From NCBI GenBank assembly GCA_004570425.1, contig SPQJ01000013.1, forward strand, positions 1 through 64,000: a stretch of 64,000 bases of DNA. The letters run 5' to 3'. The notes under the pieces are model-generated. The model searched no databases, was not told the DNA's origin, and worked only from the letters and a program-made list of their open reading frames with translations. The number at the start of each line of letters is the position of its first letter. The stretch's first letter is position 1. Positions 19,045 to 27,603 of the stretch are shown in pieces. The translations under genes and the position numbers were made by a program. Origin of the DNA: Bacillus sp. AZ43. GTDB lineage: Bacteria > Actinomycetota > Actinomycetes > Mycobacteriales > Geodermatophilaceae.

Positions 19045-19058
19045 CGAACATGTGTTCG
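19045..19058. promoter_or_regulatory. lexA box: LexA-type SOS box
   Basis: CGAACATGTGTTCG fits the actinobacterial consensus CGAACRNRYGTTYG at every defined position. It lies in the 68-base gap between malQ and the minus-strand small gene, about -23 to -36 from that gene's ATG, where bound LexA would block RNA polymerase. malQ ends here, so the small gene is the only plausible target. Confidence 0.75.
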
Positions 19059-19090
19059 AGCGGGTGGGTCCGGTCGCTGCCGGGGTGCCG

Positions 19091-20923
19091 TCAGTCCGCG
19101 GTGCGCACCGCCGCGGACAGGGTGCCGGCCACCCGCTTCAGCATCGGGTGGCCGGCGAGCTCCTCGACCGGCACGGGCAGCGGCAGCGACCAGTTCGGCC
19201 GATCGGTCGTGCCCGGCATGTTCGGCCGGCGCAGCTCGCCGAGCGCGTCGTCCAGCGTGGCCGAGAGGAGCATCGACGGTGCCCGCGCCAGCAGCTCGTG
19301 GGCCCGCGCGACGGCGTCCTCGGGGGAGGCCCCGTCGTCCAGCCCCGGGAGGTGCTCCAGCAGCGACGTCCGGCCCCGCTGGAGCTCCTCCTCGGTGCCG
19401 GTGCCGTGCTCCCGCTGCTCCTCGACGTCCTCGCCGGTCCAGAGCCCCGCCACGGTGGGCAGGTCGTGGGTGGTGACCGCCGCCATCGCCTCGGCCGGCC
19501 ACTCGGCGGGGTCGTCGTCCTCGAACCAGAGCAGCCGGTAGGAGAGGACCCCGTGCTCGGCCATGGCCTCGCGGACGCCGTCCTCGACGGTGCCGAGGTC
19601 CTCGCCGACGACCAGCGCCCGGGCGCGGTGGCTCTCCAGGGCGACGATGCCGAGCAGGTCCTCGGCCGGGTAGCGCACGTAGGCGCCGTCGGCCGCGCTG
19701 CCGTCCGACGGCACCCACCACAGCCGGAACAGCCCCATGACGTGGTCGATCCGCAGACCGCCGGCGCCGGCCATGGTCGCCCGGATGGACTGGATGAACG
19801 GCTCGTAGTCGGCGTCGCGCAGCCGCCACGGGATCAGCGGCGGGGAGCCCCAGTTCTGGCCCTGGCTGTTGAAGGCGTCCGGCGGGGCGCCGACGTCCAC
19901 GCCTTCGGCGAGGACGTCCTGCCAGGTCCAGGCGTCGGCCCCGCCGCCGGCGAAGCCGATCGGCAGGTCCTGGATGACGGTCAGGTCGCCGGTCGCGGCG
20001 GTGAGCTGGAGGTCCAGGGCCCACTGCAGCCAGGCGTGGAAGGCGACGACGGCCCCGTGCTGCTCCACGTAGCGGGCGAGCCCCTGTCCCTGGGGGCGGC
20101 GCAGCTCCTCGGGCCAGGTGTGCCAGTCGCCGCCGTGCTCCTCGACGATCGCCGCCCAGGTGGCCCAGTCCTGCAGCGGCTGGCCCTGCTCCTCCCGCCA
20201 GCGGGCGAAGGCCTCGCCCCCGCCGTGGGCGAAGAAGATCCGCATGAGCACCTCGCGCTTGCGGGCCCAGATGGCGTCGCGGTCGATCAGCGAGCCCTCC
20301 GACAGCGCCCGGCCGGCGTCCTCCTCGAGGTCGACGCCCTCCGCGCCGGGCACCTCGCCCACCCGCAGGTACAGCGGGTTGCGGAACCGCCGGGTGGCCG
20401 GCAGGTACGGGCTCGCCTCCTGCCCGGACGTCGGGGCCACGGCGTGCAGCGGGTTGATCAGCACGAAGCCGGCGCCCTGCTCCTCCGCCATGCGCCGGAT
20501 GGCGCGCAGGTCGGCGAGGTCGCCGATGCCCCAGCTGTCCCGGCTGCGGGCCGCGTAGAGCTGCACCGCCCAGCCCCACCGGCGGTCCTCGGGCAGCCAG
20601 CAGCGCCCGGGGGAGACGATCAGCCGCCGGCGCCGTCCCTCGGGGGTCTGCAGCCAGTGGTAGCCGAGCGGGAAGTCGGCCGGCAGCTCGCCGTCGATCG
20701 CGCGGACCTCGCCGTCCTCGCAGACCACCTCGGCCTCGTCGACCTCCAGCGGGTCGCCGGGGCGGGCGACGATCGGGGCGCGGTCCTCGAGGTCGGCCGG
20801 CGGACGGCCGATCACCTCCCGCAGCTTCTCGATCGTCCCCTGCGCGACCTGGTGCTCCTCGTCGAGCGCGTCGATCCAGCTCGCGTCGATGCCCCACTCG
20901 TCGGTGGTCGGTGTCGGTGTCAC
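19091..20923 (-). CDS. malQ: 4-alpha-glucanotransferase (amylomaltase, GH77)
   Basis: Transfers alpha-1,4-glucan segments between maltodextrins in glycogen and maltose metabolism. 610 residues, with an N-terminal extension before the barrel, as in actinobacterial MalQ. Catalytic motifs: GGLRIDHVMGL (nucleophile Asp), LVVGEDLGTV (acid/base Glu) and VTTHDLPT (third Asp). SRDSWGIGDLADLR and SPYLPATRRFRNPLYL are further family marks. GTG 20923 has GAGGAT at -12 to -7, consistent with a leaderless mRNA divergent from lysE. A GH13 enzyme lies 2.8 kb away. Confidence 0.94.
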   Translation of the reverse strand: MTPTPTTDEWGIDASWIDALDEEHQVAQGTIEKLREVIGRPPADLEDRAPIVARPGDPLEVDEAEVVCEDGEVRAIDGELPADFPLGYHWLQTPEGRRRRLIVSPGRCWLPEDRRWGWAVQLYAARSRDSWGIGDLADLRAIRRMAEEQGAGFVLINPLHAVAPTSGQEASPYLPATRRFRNPLYLRVGEVPGAEGVDLEEDAGRALSEGSLIDRDAIWARKREVLMRIFFAHGGGEAFARWREEQGQPLQDWATWAAIVEEHGGDWHTWPEELRRPQGQGLARYVEQHGAVVAFHAWLQWALDLQLTAATGDLTVIQDLPIGFAGGGADAWTWQDVLAEGVDVGAPPDAFNSQGQNWGSPPLIPWRLRDADYEPFIQSIRATMAGAGGLRIDHVMGLFRLWWVPSDGSAADGAYVRYPAEDLLGIVALESHRARALVVGEDLGTVEDGVREAMAEHGVLSYRLLWFEDDDPAEWPAEAMAAVTTHDLPTVAGLWTGEDVEEQREHGTGTEEELQRGRTSLLEHLPGLDDGASPEDAVARAHELLARAPSMLLSATLDDALGELRRPNMPGTTDRPNWSLPLPVPVEELAGHPMLKRVAGTLSAAVRTAD

Positions 20924-21000
20924 CCACCGATCCTCACCGCACGGCCGCCACCCCGCAGGACGGACGGCGTGCAGCCGGTCACGTCGGGGACGATGGCGCG

Positions 21001-21633
21001 GTGACCCTGGGAGCCGCCGTCCTGTCCTTCGCCGCCGTCGCGACGGCGCTCACGATCACGCCGGGCCTGGACACGGCGCTGGTGCTCCGGGCGGCGCTGG
21101 TCCGGAGCCGCCGGGAGGCCGCCGCCACCGCCGCGGGGATCGTGGCGGGGCTGTTCGTGTGGGGCGCCGCGGCCGCGGTCGGGATCTCCGCGCTGGTCAC
21201 GGCGTCGCAGGTCGGCTACGACGTGCTGCGCTGGGCGGGGGCGGCGTACCTGGTCTGGTTCGGGGTCCGGCTGCTCGTCCGGGCGGTCCGGTCCGGCGGG
21301 CCGGTGGAGCCGGCCGTCGAGGTCGGAGCGGGCTCGGCCTGGCGGGCGGCCCGGGTCGGGCTGGCGACCAACCTGCTCAACCCCAAGGTCGGGGTGTTCT
21401 ACGTCGCGCTGCTGCCGCAGTTCCTGCCGGCGGGCAGCGATCCGCTGCTCGTCGGCCTGCTGCTGGCCGCGGTGCACGCGGCGCTGTCGACGCTGTGGTT
21501 CGCGGGGCTCATCGCGCTCGCGTCGGCGCTGAGCCGGTGGCTGCGTCGCCCGGTGGTCACGCGGGCGATCGACGGGGTCACCGGCGCCGCGCTGGTCGGG
21601 TTCGGCGTCCGCCTGGCGATCACCGCCCGCTGA
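21001..21633 (+). CDS. LysE/RhtB-family exporter
   Basis: 210-residue inner-membrane transporter of the LysE superfamily, six predicted helices. The N-terminal TITPGLDTALVLRAALVRSR matches the conserved P-G-P/L motif after helix 1, and FLTNLLNPK-type sequence appears as ATNLLNPKVGVFYVALLPQF. Probable amino acid or homoserine-lactone exporter, substrate unknown. GTG 21001 has GACGAT at -12 to -7. The 3' end overlaps the convergent aldolase gene by 14 bases. Confidence 0.88.
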   Translation: MTLGAAVLSFAAVATALTITPGLDTALVLRAALVRSRREAAATAAGIVAGLFVWGAAAAVGISALVTASQVGYDVLRWAGAAYLVWFGVRLLVRAVRSGGPVEPAVEVGAGSAWRAARVGLATNLLNPKVGVFYVALLPQFLPAGSDPLLVGLLLAAVHAALSTLWFAGLIALASALSRWLRRPVVTRAIDGVTGAALVGFGVRLAITAR

Positions 21634-22684
21634 GGGCGGCCACCGCGTCGCGGATCTCGTCGAGCGGCAGCGCCAGCGTCGCGTCCCCGACGGAGAGCTC
21701 GACCCGCACCACGGCCGGGTCGCCGGTCGCCGTCGCCCGTTCCCAGGTCCACAGCCCGTCGGCGGCCAGCCCCCGCGCGGTCGCGGCGAAGGCGTCCGGT
21801 GTCGTGCGCAGGAGCAGGTGCAGCATGGGTGTCTGCGGGGGGTCGGGGACGACGGTCACACCGGGCAGCTCGCGGACGGCGTCGGCGATCTCCCGCGCCC
21901 GGGTGAGGTAGGCCGGCATGAGCGGCAGCCGCCGGCGCAGGCAGCCGAGCGCCGACGCGGCTCCCGGCCACAGCCCGAACAGCGTGCCGCCCATGCGGTG
22001 GCGCCACTCGCGGACCTCGGCGACGACGTCGTCCGGGCCGGCGAGGCAGCAGCCGGCGAGCGCGCCGATGCCCTTGTAGAAGCTGACGTAGGCGGTGTCG
22101 AAGAGCCCCGCGATCTCCGCCGGTGTCCGGTCGTAGCCGGCCGACGCCTCCCACAGTCGGGCGCCGTCGAGGTGCGCGGCGGCACCGCGCTCCCGCGCCC
22201 AGTCGACCTGGGCGCGGAGCTCCTCCCAGCCGGGCAGCCGCCCGCCGAGATCCCGCTGGGGCAGCTCGATCACGAGGGCCGCGGGCGGTTCCGCGACGGC
22301 CGTGAGGTCGCCCAGCTCCAGCAGCCGGTGGCGATCCCCGACCGGGCGGCCGACCAGGCCCTGGAGCCGTTCCAGGGCCCGCCCCTCGTGCGTGTCGAGG
22401 TGGCACTCCGGGTGGAACACGACGGTGCGGCGCCCGCGGCGGTCGGCGTGCACGCGCAGCACCGCCTGCTGCGCCATCGTGCCGCTGGGCAGGTGGACGG
22501 CGGACTCGTGCCCGAGCAGGCCCGCGACCTCCGCCTCCAGCTCCGCGACCACGCCGCCCTCGCCGTAGCGGTCGACGGCGGTGCCCGCCGGGATGCCGGC
22601 CAGCAGGTCGTCGGCGCGCTGGACGCCGTGGCCGCCGATCGCGCGGGTGCAGGCGTCGCGCAGCGCGCGGAGGTCGTCGTCCAC
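21620..22684 (-). CDS. Threonine aldolase-like PLP enzyme
   Basis: 354-residue fold-type I PLP protein of the beta-eliminating lyase/threonine aldolase group. Marks: YGEGGVVAELEAEVAGLLG, PSGTMAQQAVLRVHAD, HLDGARLWE and the PLP lysine in SFYKGIGALAG. It differs from classical LtaE enough that the substrate is uncertain. GTG 22684 is preferred because CACACT stands at -12 to -7 and homologues begin at this point; ATG 22738 would add 18 residues without conserved features. Divergent from the flavin oxidoreductase at 22744. Confidence 0.8.
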   Translation of the reverse strand: MDDDLRALRDACTRAIGGHGVQRADDLLAGIPAGTAVDRYGEGGVVAELEAEVAGLLGHESAVHLPSGTMAQQAVLRVHADRRGRRTVVFHPECHLDTHEGRALERLQGLVGRPVGDRHRLLELGDLTAVAEPPAALVIELPQRDLGGRLPGWEELRAQVDWARERGAAAHLDGARLWEASAGYDRTPAEIAGLFDTAYVSFYKGIGALAGCCLAGPDDVVAEVREWRHRMGGTLFGLWPGAASALGCLRRRLPLMPAYLTRAREIADAVRELPGVTVVPDPPQTPMLHLLLRTTPDAFAATARGLAADGLWTWERATATGDPAVVRVELSVGDATLALPLDEIRDAVAALSGR

Positions 22685-22743
22685 GGGACCAGTGTGGGGC
22701 CGCTCGGGTAGCCACCCGCGCCCGACCTGGGTAGGCATGGCGG

Positions 22744-23730
22744 ATGCCGGTGATCGGGTTCCACAACTCCCACGAGCAGATCCACCCCGCCGAGCTGCTG
22801 CGGGCCGTGCAGCACGCCGAGGAGGTGGGCTTCACCGCGGCGATGTGCTCCGACCACATCGCGCCCTGGAACATGGAGCAGGGGCACTCGGGTTTCGCCT
22901 GGTCGTGGCTCGGTGCGGCGATGGCCACCACGTCGCTGCCCTTCGGGGCGGTGAACGCGCCGGGCCAGCGCTACCACCCGGCGATCGTCGCCCAGGCGGT
23001 CGCCACGCTCGGGGCGATGTTCCCCGGCAGGTTCTGGGTCGCGCTGGGCAGCGGCGAGGCGATGAACGAGCACATCACCGGCGACCCGTGGCCGCGCAAG
23101 GACGTCCGGGACGCCCGCCTGCGCGAGTGCGTGGACGTCATCCGCGCGCTGCTGGCGGGGGAGGAGGTCACGCACGACGGCCTCGTCACCGTCGACCGCG
23201 CGCGGATCTGGAGCCTGCCGGATCAGCCGCCCGCCCTCATCGCGCCCGCGGTCACCGTGGCCACCGCGCGGCGGGGCGCGGAGTGGGCCGACGGGATGGC
23301 CACCATCAACCAGCCGCACGACCACCTGCGCGAGATGGTCGCCGCGTACCGGGACGCCGGCGGCCGCGGCAAGCTCGTGCTGCAGCTGCACCTCTCCTAC
23401 GACCCGGACCCCGACACGGCGCTGGCGGTGGCGTTCGACGAGTGGCACAGCAACGTCTTCCCGCCGCCGCTGTGCTGGGACCTCGACACCCCGCAGGCCT
23501 TCGAGCAGGCGAGCAAGCACGTCACGCCCGCCGACGTCGCCGAGGTGGTCCGGGTGTCGGCCGACCTCGGGCAGCACGCCGCGTGGATCGCCGAGTACGT
23601 CGAGCTCGGGTTCGACGAGATCTACCTGCACCAGGTGGGGCCCGAGCAGCACCGCTTCCTCGACGCCTTCGGGGAGCACGTCCTGCCGCAGCTCGGTGTC
23701 ACCACACCGGCGCCGGCGGTCGCGGTATGA
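22744..23730 (+). CDS. LLM-class flavin oxidoreductase (TIGR03885-like)
   Basis: 328-residue luciferase-like TIM barrel. It opens PVIGFHNSHEQIHPAELLRA and contains FTAAMCSDHIAPWNMEQGHS, then RFWVALGSGEAMNEHITGDP, which match the subfamily described as probable non-F420 flavin oxidoreductases. ATG 22744 has TAGGCA at -12 to -7. Its stop overlaps the GH13 start (ATGA), so a redox enzyme is translationally coupled to a glucan-active enzyme. Substrate unknown. Confidence 0.83.
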   Translation: MPVIGFHNSHEQIHPAELLRAVQHAEEVGFTAAMCSDHIAPWNMEQGHSGFAWSWLGAAMATTSLPFGAVNAPGQRYHPAIVAQAVATLGAMFPGRFWVALGSGEAMNEHITGDPWPRKDVRDARLRECVDVIRALLAGEEVTHDGLVTVDRARIWSLPDQPPALIAPAVTVATARRGAEWADGMATINQPHDHLREMVAAYRDAGGRGKLVLQLHLSYDPDPDTALAVAFDEWHSNVFPPPLCWDLDTPQAFEQASKHVTPADVAEVVRVSADLGQHAAWIAEYVELGFDEIYLHQVGPEQHRFLDAFGEHVLPQLGVTTPAPAVAV

Positions 23731-25397
23731 GGATCACCGACACCAGCGACCTGTGGTGGAAGAACGCCGTCGTCTACTGCCTCGACGTCGAGACGTTCAT
23801 GGACTGGAACGCCGACGGGATCGGCGACTTCGCCGGCCTCGCGCAGCGGATCGACCACCTGGCCGACCTCGGCGTCACCTGCCTGTGGCTGATGCCCTTC
23901 TACCCGACGGCCGAGCGGGACGACGGCTACGACATCACCGACTTCTACGGCGTCGACCCGCGGCTGGGCACCCACGGCGACCTGGTCGAGGTCATCCGGA
24001 CCGCCAACGACCGCGGCATGCGGGTGATCGCCGACCTGGTGGTCAACCACACCTCGCGCAAGCACCCCTGGTTCCGCTCCGCGGAGTCGTCCAAGGACTC
24101 GCCGTACCGCGACTTCTACGTCTGGCGCTCCGACCCACCGCCGGACACCTCCGACCAGGTCGTCTTCCCCGACCAGGAGGACAGCATCTGGACGCTGTCC
24201 GAGAAGACGGGGGAGTGGTACCTGCACAAGTTCTACAAGGAGCAGCCCGACCTGAACGTGACCAATCCGCGGGTCCGGGACGAGGTCGCCAAGATCATGG
24301 GCTTCTGGCTGCAGCTGGGCCTGGACGGGTTCCGCGTCGACGCCGTCCCCTTCTTCCTGGAGACCGCCGGCACCGACGGCGGCGCTCTCCCGGAGCCGCA
24401 CGAGTACCTCCGGGCGCTCAAGAAGCTGGTCGGCCGGCGCTCGGGCGCCGGCGTCCTGCTCGGCGAGGTCAACCTGCCGTACGAGCAGCAGGTGGAGTTC
24501 TTCGGCGGTACCGACGGCGACGAGCTCACCATGCAGTTCGACTTCGTCGGCATGCAGGCGCTCTACCTGGCGCTGGCTCGGGCCGACGCCGGGCCGATCG
24601 TGGACGCCCTGGACGCCCGGCCGGCGCTGAACCCCGACTCGCAGTGGGCGACCTTCGTGCGCAACCACGACGAGCTCACCCTGGACAAGCTCAGCGACGA
24701 CGAGCGCGCCGAGGTGTTCGCCGCGTTCGGCCCCGAGGAGCGCATGCAGGTCTACGGGCGCGGGCTCCGGCGCCGGCTGCCCCCGATGCTGGACGGCGAC
24801 CCGCGGCGGGTCCGCATGGTCTACAGCCTGCTGTTCTCGCTGCCCGGCACCCCGGTGCTCTTCTACGGCGAGGAGATCGGGATGGGGGAGGACCTCGACG
24901 CGGAGGGGCGGCTCGCCGTCCGCACCCCGATGCAGTGGACGTCGGGACGCAACGGGGGGTTCTCGCCCGCCGCGCCCGGCAAGCTGCCGGGGCCGGTCGT
25001 GACCGGCGGGTTCGCCCCGGAGTACGTCAACGTCGCCGACCAGCGCAACGACCCCGACTCCCTGCTGTCGTTCATGAAGCTGCTGATCCGCCGCTACCGG
25101 GAGTCACCAGAGCTGGGCTGGGGCGGGTTCCAGGTGCTCGAGCACCCGTGCCCGGAGGTCCTCGCCCACCTGTGCTCCTGGGACGACGGCGCGCTGGTGG
25201 CCCTGCACAACCTCGGCCCCGAGCCGCGGACCGTGCCGCTCACCCTCGAGGACTGCGACTCCTCGCACCGGCTGGTCGACCTCCTGGAGACGGGCAGCAC
25301 ACCGGTGTCCGACGACGGCACGGTGGAGATCGCGCTGGGTGGCTACGGCTACCGCTGGCTGCGGGTCGTGGCCCAGGACAGCCGCCGCCTGGTGTGA
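23727..25397 (+). CDS. GH13 alpha-amylase family enzyme (trehalose synthase-like)
   Basis: 556-residue glycoside hydrolase family 13 protein. Catalytic triad: nucleophile Asp205 in GFRVDAVPF, acid/base Glu247 in LLGEVNL, and Asp315 in VRNHDELTLD. The opening LWWKNAVVYCLDVETFMDWN and the overall layout resemble trehalose synthase and related transglucosidases; QPDLNVTNPRVRDEV is typical of that branch. A short C-terminal beta domain follows residue ~460. It lacks the fused maltokinase seen in some TreS. The substrate (maltose isomerisation or transglucosylation) cannot be fixed from sequence. Coupled to the upstream flavin oxidoreductase. Confidence 0.85.
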   Translation: MRITDTSDLWWKNAVVYCLDVETFMDWNADGIGDFAGLAQRIDHLADLGVTCLWLMPFYPTAERDDGYDITDFYGVDPRLGTHGDLVEVIRTANDRGMRVIADLVVNHTSRKHPWFRSAESSKDSPYRDFYVWRSDPPPDTSDQVVFPDQEDSIWTLSEKTGEWYLHKFYKEQPDLNVTNPRVRDEVAKIMGFWLQLGLDGFRVDAVPFFLETAGTDGGALPEPHEYLRALKKLVGRRSGAGVLLGEVNLPYEQQVEFFGGTDGDELTMQFDFVGMQALYLALARADAGPIVDALDARPALNPDSQWATFVRNHDELTLDKLSDDERAEVFAAFGPEERMQVYGRGLRRRLPPMLDGDPRRVRMVYSLLFSLPGTPVLFYGEEIGMGEDLDAEGRLAVRTPMQWTSGRNGGFSPAAPGKLPGPVVTGGFAPEYVNVADQRNDPDSLLSFMKLLIRRYRESPELGWGGFQVLEHPCPEVLAHLCSWDDGALVALHNLGPEPRTVPLTLEDCDSSHRLVDLLETGSTPVSDDGTVEIALGGYGYRWLRVVAQDSRRLV

Positions 25398-25399
25398 AG

Positions 25400-25431
25400 G
25401 GCCATAGTGGCCACAATGGCCGCAGGCGGCC
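25400..25431 (+). terminator. Two tandem hairpins after the GH13 gene
   Basis: GGCCA-TAG-TGGCC (25400-25412) and GGCCGC-AG-GCGGCC (25418-25431) start three bases after the stop. Probable terminator of the oxidoreductase-GH13 operon. Confidence 0.5.
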
Positions 25432-25464
25432 GTGTCGGTCACCGTGACCGTCGGAGTGCGCTCG

Positions 25465-25470
25465 TAGCGT
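25465..25470 (+). promoter_or_regulatory. -10 element of the HNH lipoprotein gene
   Basis: TAGCGT, first base 12 bases before GTG 25477, the leaderless spacing used repeatedly here. GGGAGG directly before the GTG is too close to serve as an ordinary ribosome site. Confidence 0.5.
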
Positions 25471-25476
25471 CGGGAG

Positions 25477-26184
25477 GTGCACCGCTCCGCCGTCGTCGTC
25501 CTGCTGGCCGTTCTCCTCGCGCTGACCGGGTGCGAGTTCGAGTGGGAGAGCGGGGCCGGGCCGTCGCCCGCCGCCGCGGTCGGGCAGGGCGACGTCCCCG
25601 CGGGGACGCTCGACCCGGACGCGGCGACGCAGGCGCTGGCCGGGTTGACGGTCGCGGAGAAGGCGCCGCTCGACGGCTACGAGCGCGGCTGCGGCACGGG
25701 GGAGGCCTGCGTGTTCGGGCCGGCCTGGTCCGACGTCGACCGCAACGGCTGCGACCAGCGCAACGACGTGCTGCACCGCGACCTCACCGACGTCGCGGTG
25801 CGCGACGGGACCCAGGGGTGCGTGGTGATCGCCGGCGTCCTCGACGACCCGTACACCGGCGCGACCGTCATCTTCGAGAAGGCCGACGCCGCCGAGGTGC
25901 CGATCGACCACGTCGTCCCGCTGGCCGCCGCCTGGGTGCAGGGCGCGGCCGGCTGGTCGGACGAGCAGCGGGAGCTCTTCGCGAACGACCCGGCCAACCT
26001 CATCGCCACCACGCGCTCGGAGAACTCGGCGAAGGGCGATTCGACCGCCGACGAGTGGGTGCCGAGCGACCCCGCCTACGGCTGCTCGTACGCGACGGTC
26101 GTCGTCACCGTGAAGACGGCGTACGCGCTGTCGGTCACGCCGGCGGAGTCGGCGGCGCTCGAGGACCTGCTCGCCACCTGCTGA
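25477..26184 (+). CDS. Secreted HNH/DUF1524-type nuclease lipoprotein
   Basis: 235 residues: signal peptide with lipobox ALTGC, an Ala/Pro linker, then an HNH-like nuclease domain. The metal-site pattern is VPIDHVVPLAAAW with the downstream NDPANLIATTRSENSAKGD, typical of DUF1524/GmrSD C-terminal-type nucleases. Paired cysteines (GCGTGEACVFG, NGCDQRN, AYGCSY) suggest disulfides in an extracellular protein. Probably degrades extracellular nucleic acid, as inferred for the many actinobacterial homologues. Confidence 0.8.
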   Translation: MHRSAVVVLLAVLLALTGCEFEWESGAGPSPAAAVGQGDVPAGTLDPDAATQALAGLTVAEKAPLDGYERGCGTGEACVFGPAWSDVDRNGCDQRNDVLHRDLTDVAVRDGTQGCVVIAGVLDDPYTGATVIFEKADAAEVPIDHVVPLAAAWVQGAAGWSDEQRELFANDPANLIATTRSENSAKGDSTADEWVPSDPAYGCSYATVVVTVKTAYALSVTPAESAALEDLLATC

Positions 26185-26285
26185 GCCTCCCGGGCGCGCC
26201 GTCACGCTGCGTGCCCGCGCCGCCGGGGCGGCCTCCCCGGACCGTGTGGCCGGTGCGCCTAGCGTGACCGGGGAGGTGATCAGTC

Positions 26286-26837
26286 ATGAGTGAACGCAAC
26301 GGAAGTTCGTCCGTCGGCACGGGCACCGCCGAGATCCCGATCGTGCGGCCCGCGGCCGAGGTGCCCCCGGCCCCGGCACCGGAACCCCCCGCTGCGTCGG
26401 CGGCCGGCGAGCCGGCCGCGCCCGAGGGCGACGTCGCCCCGGGCATGCAGCCCACCGCGCCGGTGACGGTGCGGCCCCGCCCCCGCATGCCCCGGCGCGG
26501 GCCGCTGACGGTGATGGGCCCGTGGGCGCCGGTCGCCGGCGGCCTGCTCGGCCTGGTGCTCGGCGTGGTCGCCGTGCTGCTCCTGGCCGGGACGGCGGAG
26601 AGCTTCGAGGACCGGCTGGCGCTCGCCTTCGTCGTGCTCGGCCTGGGCATGCTCGGCAGCGCCGGCGTCCTGCTGGCCGACGAGGTGCGGATGATGCGCC
26701 AGCGCGCCCGCGACGCCGCGGTCCGGCCGCAGTGGGTCGAAGCCACGGCCGGCCTGCTCAACGGCGTCACGCCGGCCCGCCTGCTGCTCCTGGCGAGCGG
26801 GTTCGTGCTGTTCCTGTCGGCCTACGTCAGCCGCTGA
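26286..26837 (+). CDS. Hypothetical membrane protein with Pro/Ala-rich N-terminus
   Basis: 183 residues. The first 75 are Pro/Ala/Glu-rich and probably disordered in the cytoplasm, then three hydrophobic helices (about 82-103, 112-128 and 158-180) separated by a charged loop (DEVRMMRQRARDAA). ATG 26286 has GGGGAGGTG about eight bases upstream, and TAGCGT near 26262 may be the -10. The 3' end overlaps the convergent TauE gene by 11 bases. No family recognised. Confidence 0.65.
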   Translation: MSERNGSSSVGTGTAEIPIVRPAAEVPPAPAPEPPAASAAGEPAAPEGDVAPGMQPTAPVTVRPRPRMPRRGPLTVMGPWAPVAGGLLGLVLGVVAVLLLAGTAESFEDRLALAFVVLGLGMLGSAGVLLADEVRMMRQRARDAAVRPQWVEATAGLLNGVTPARLLLLASGFVLFLSAYVSR

Positions 26838-27603
26838 ACGCCTGGATCGCCAGGTGCACGGCCAGGGCGAGACCCGCGAGGGCGATGATGCGGCGCAGCG
26901 CCGTCTGCGGCGCCCGGCGGACGATGCGGGGTCCCAGCAGGGAGCCGAGGAACAGCCCGATCGCCAGCGGCAGCGCCGCTGACCATGCGATCGAGGCGTA
27001 GAGCACGAAGCCGACCGCCGCGACGGTGTTCGCGACGCCCAGGATGACGTTGCGCATGGCGTTGCTGCGGGGGAGGGGCTCCCCGGTCGTCAGGAGGAAC
27101 GTGGCCAGCATCAGGACGCCGGCCGCGGCCCCGAAGTAGCCGCCGTAGATCGAGATCGCGAAGATCACGAACGGCAGCCACCACGGGTCGCGGTGCGGCC
27201 GGCCGGCGTGCGCCACGGCCGCTTCGGCGGCGAGCTCGCGGGGTGGCCGCTGGACCAGGATCGCCAGCGAGGCGCCGCCGATCAGGAACGGCACGATCCG
27301 CTCGAACGCCCCGGACGGCGTGAGCAGGAGCAGCACCGCACCGGCGACCCCGCCGAGCACCGCCGCGACGGCGAGGGGGAGCAGCCGGCGGGCCTGCCCG
27401 CGGAGCTCGGGCCGCGACGCGCTCACCGAGCCCACCCCGGTGAGCACCAGGGCCGCGGTGTTGGTGACGTTGGCGGTGACCGGCGGGAGCCCGGTGGCCA
27501 GCAGCGCCGGGTAGCTGATGAGCGACGCGAGGCCCGCGATGCTGCCGGTCAGCCCCGCACCGATCCCGGCGACGACGAGGAAGGCGAACTCCCCGACGCT
27601 CAC
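26827..27603 (-). CDS. TauE/SafE sulfite exporter-family permease (second of pair)
   Basis: 258-residue membrane protein with eight or so helices and the two repeated TauE/SafE motifs: TGSIAGLASLISYPALLATG in the first half and IYGGYFGAAAGVLMLATFL in the second. The family moves sulfite, sulfonates or other organic anions. GTG 27603 overlaps the stop of the first TauE gene by four bases. The two paralogues may form a heteromer or transport related substrates. Confidence 0.85.
   Translation of the reverse strand: MSVGEFAFLVVAGIGAGLTGSIAGLASLISYPALLATGLPPVTANVTNTAALVLTGVGSVSASRPELRGQARRLLPLAVAAVLGGVAGAVLLLLTPSGAFERIVPFLIGGASLAILVQRPPRELAAEAAVAHAGRPHRDPWWLPFVIFAISIYGGYFGAAAGVLMLATFLLTTGEPLPRSNAMRNVILGVANTVAAVGFVLYASIAWSAALPLAIGLFLGSLLGPRIVRRAPQTALRRIIALAGLALAVHLAIQAFSG

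Noticed and set aside
20044-20062. Sequence resembling a third copy of the stem-loop repeat (ACGGCCCC match)
   Set aside because: Only a short match inside malQ coding sequence, without the conserved ends or stem.
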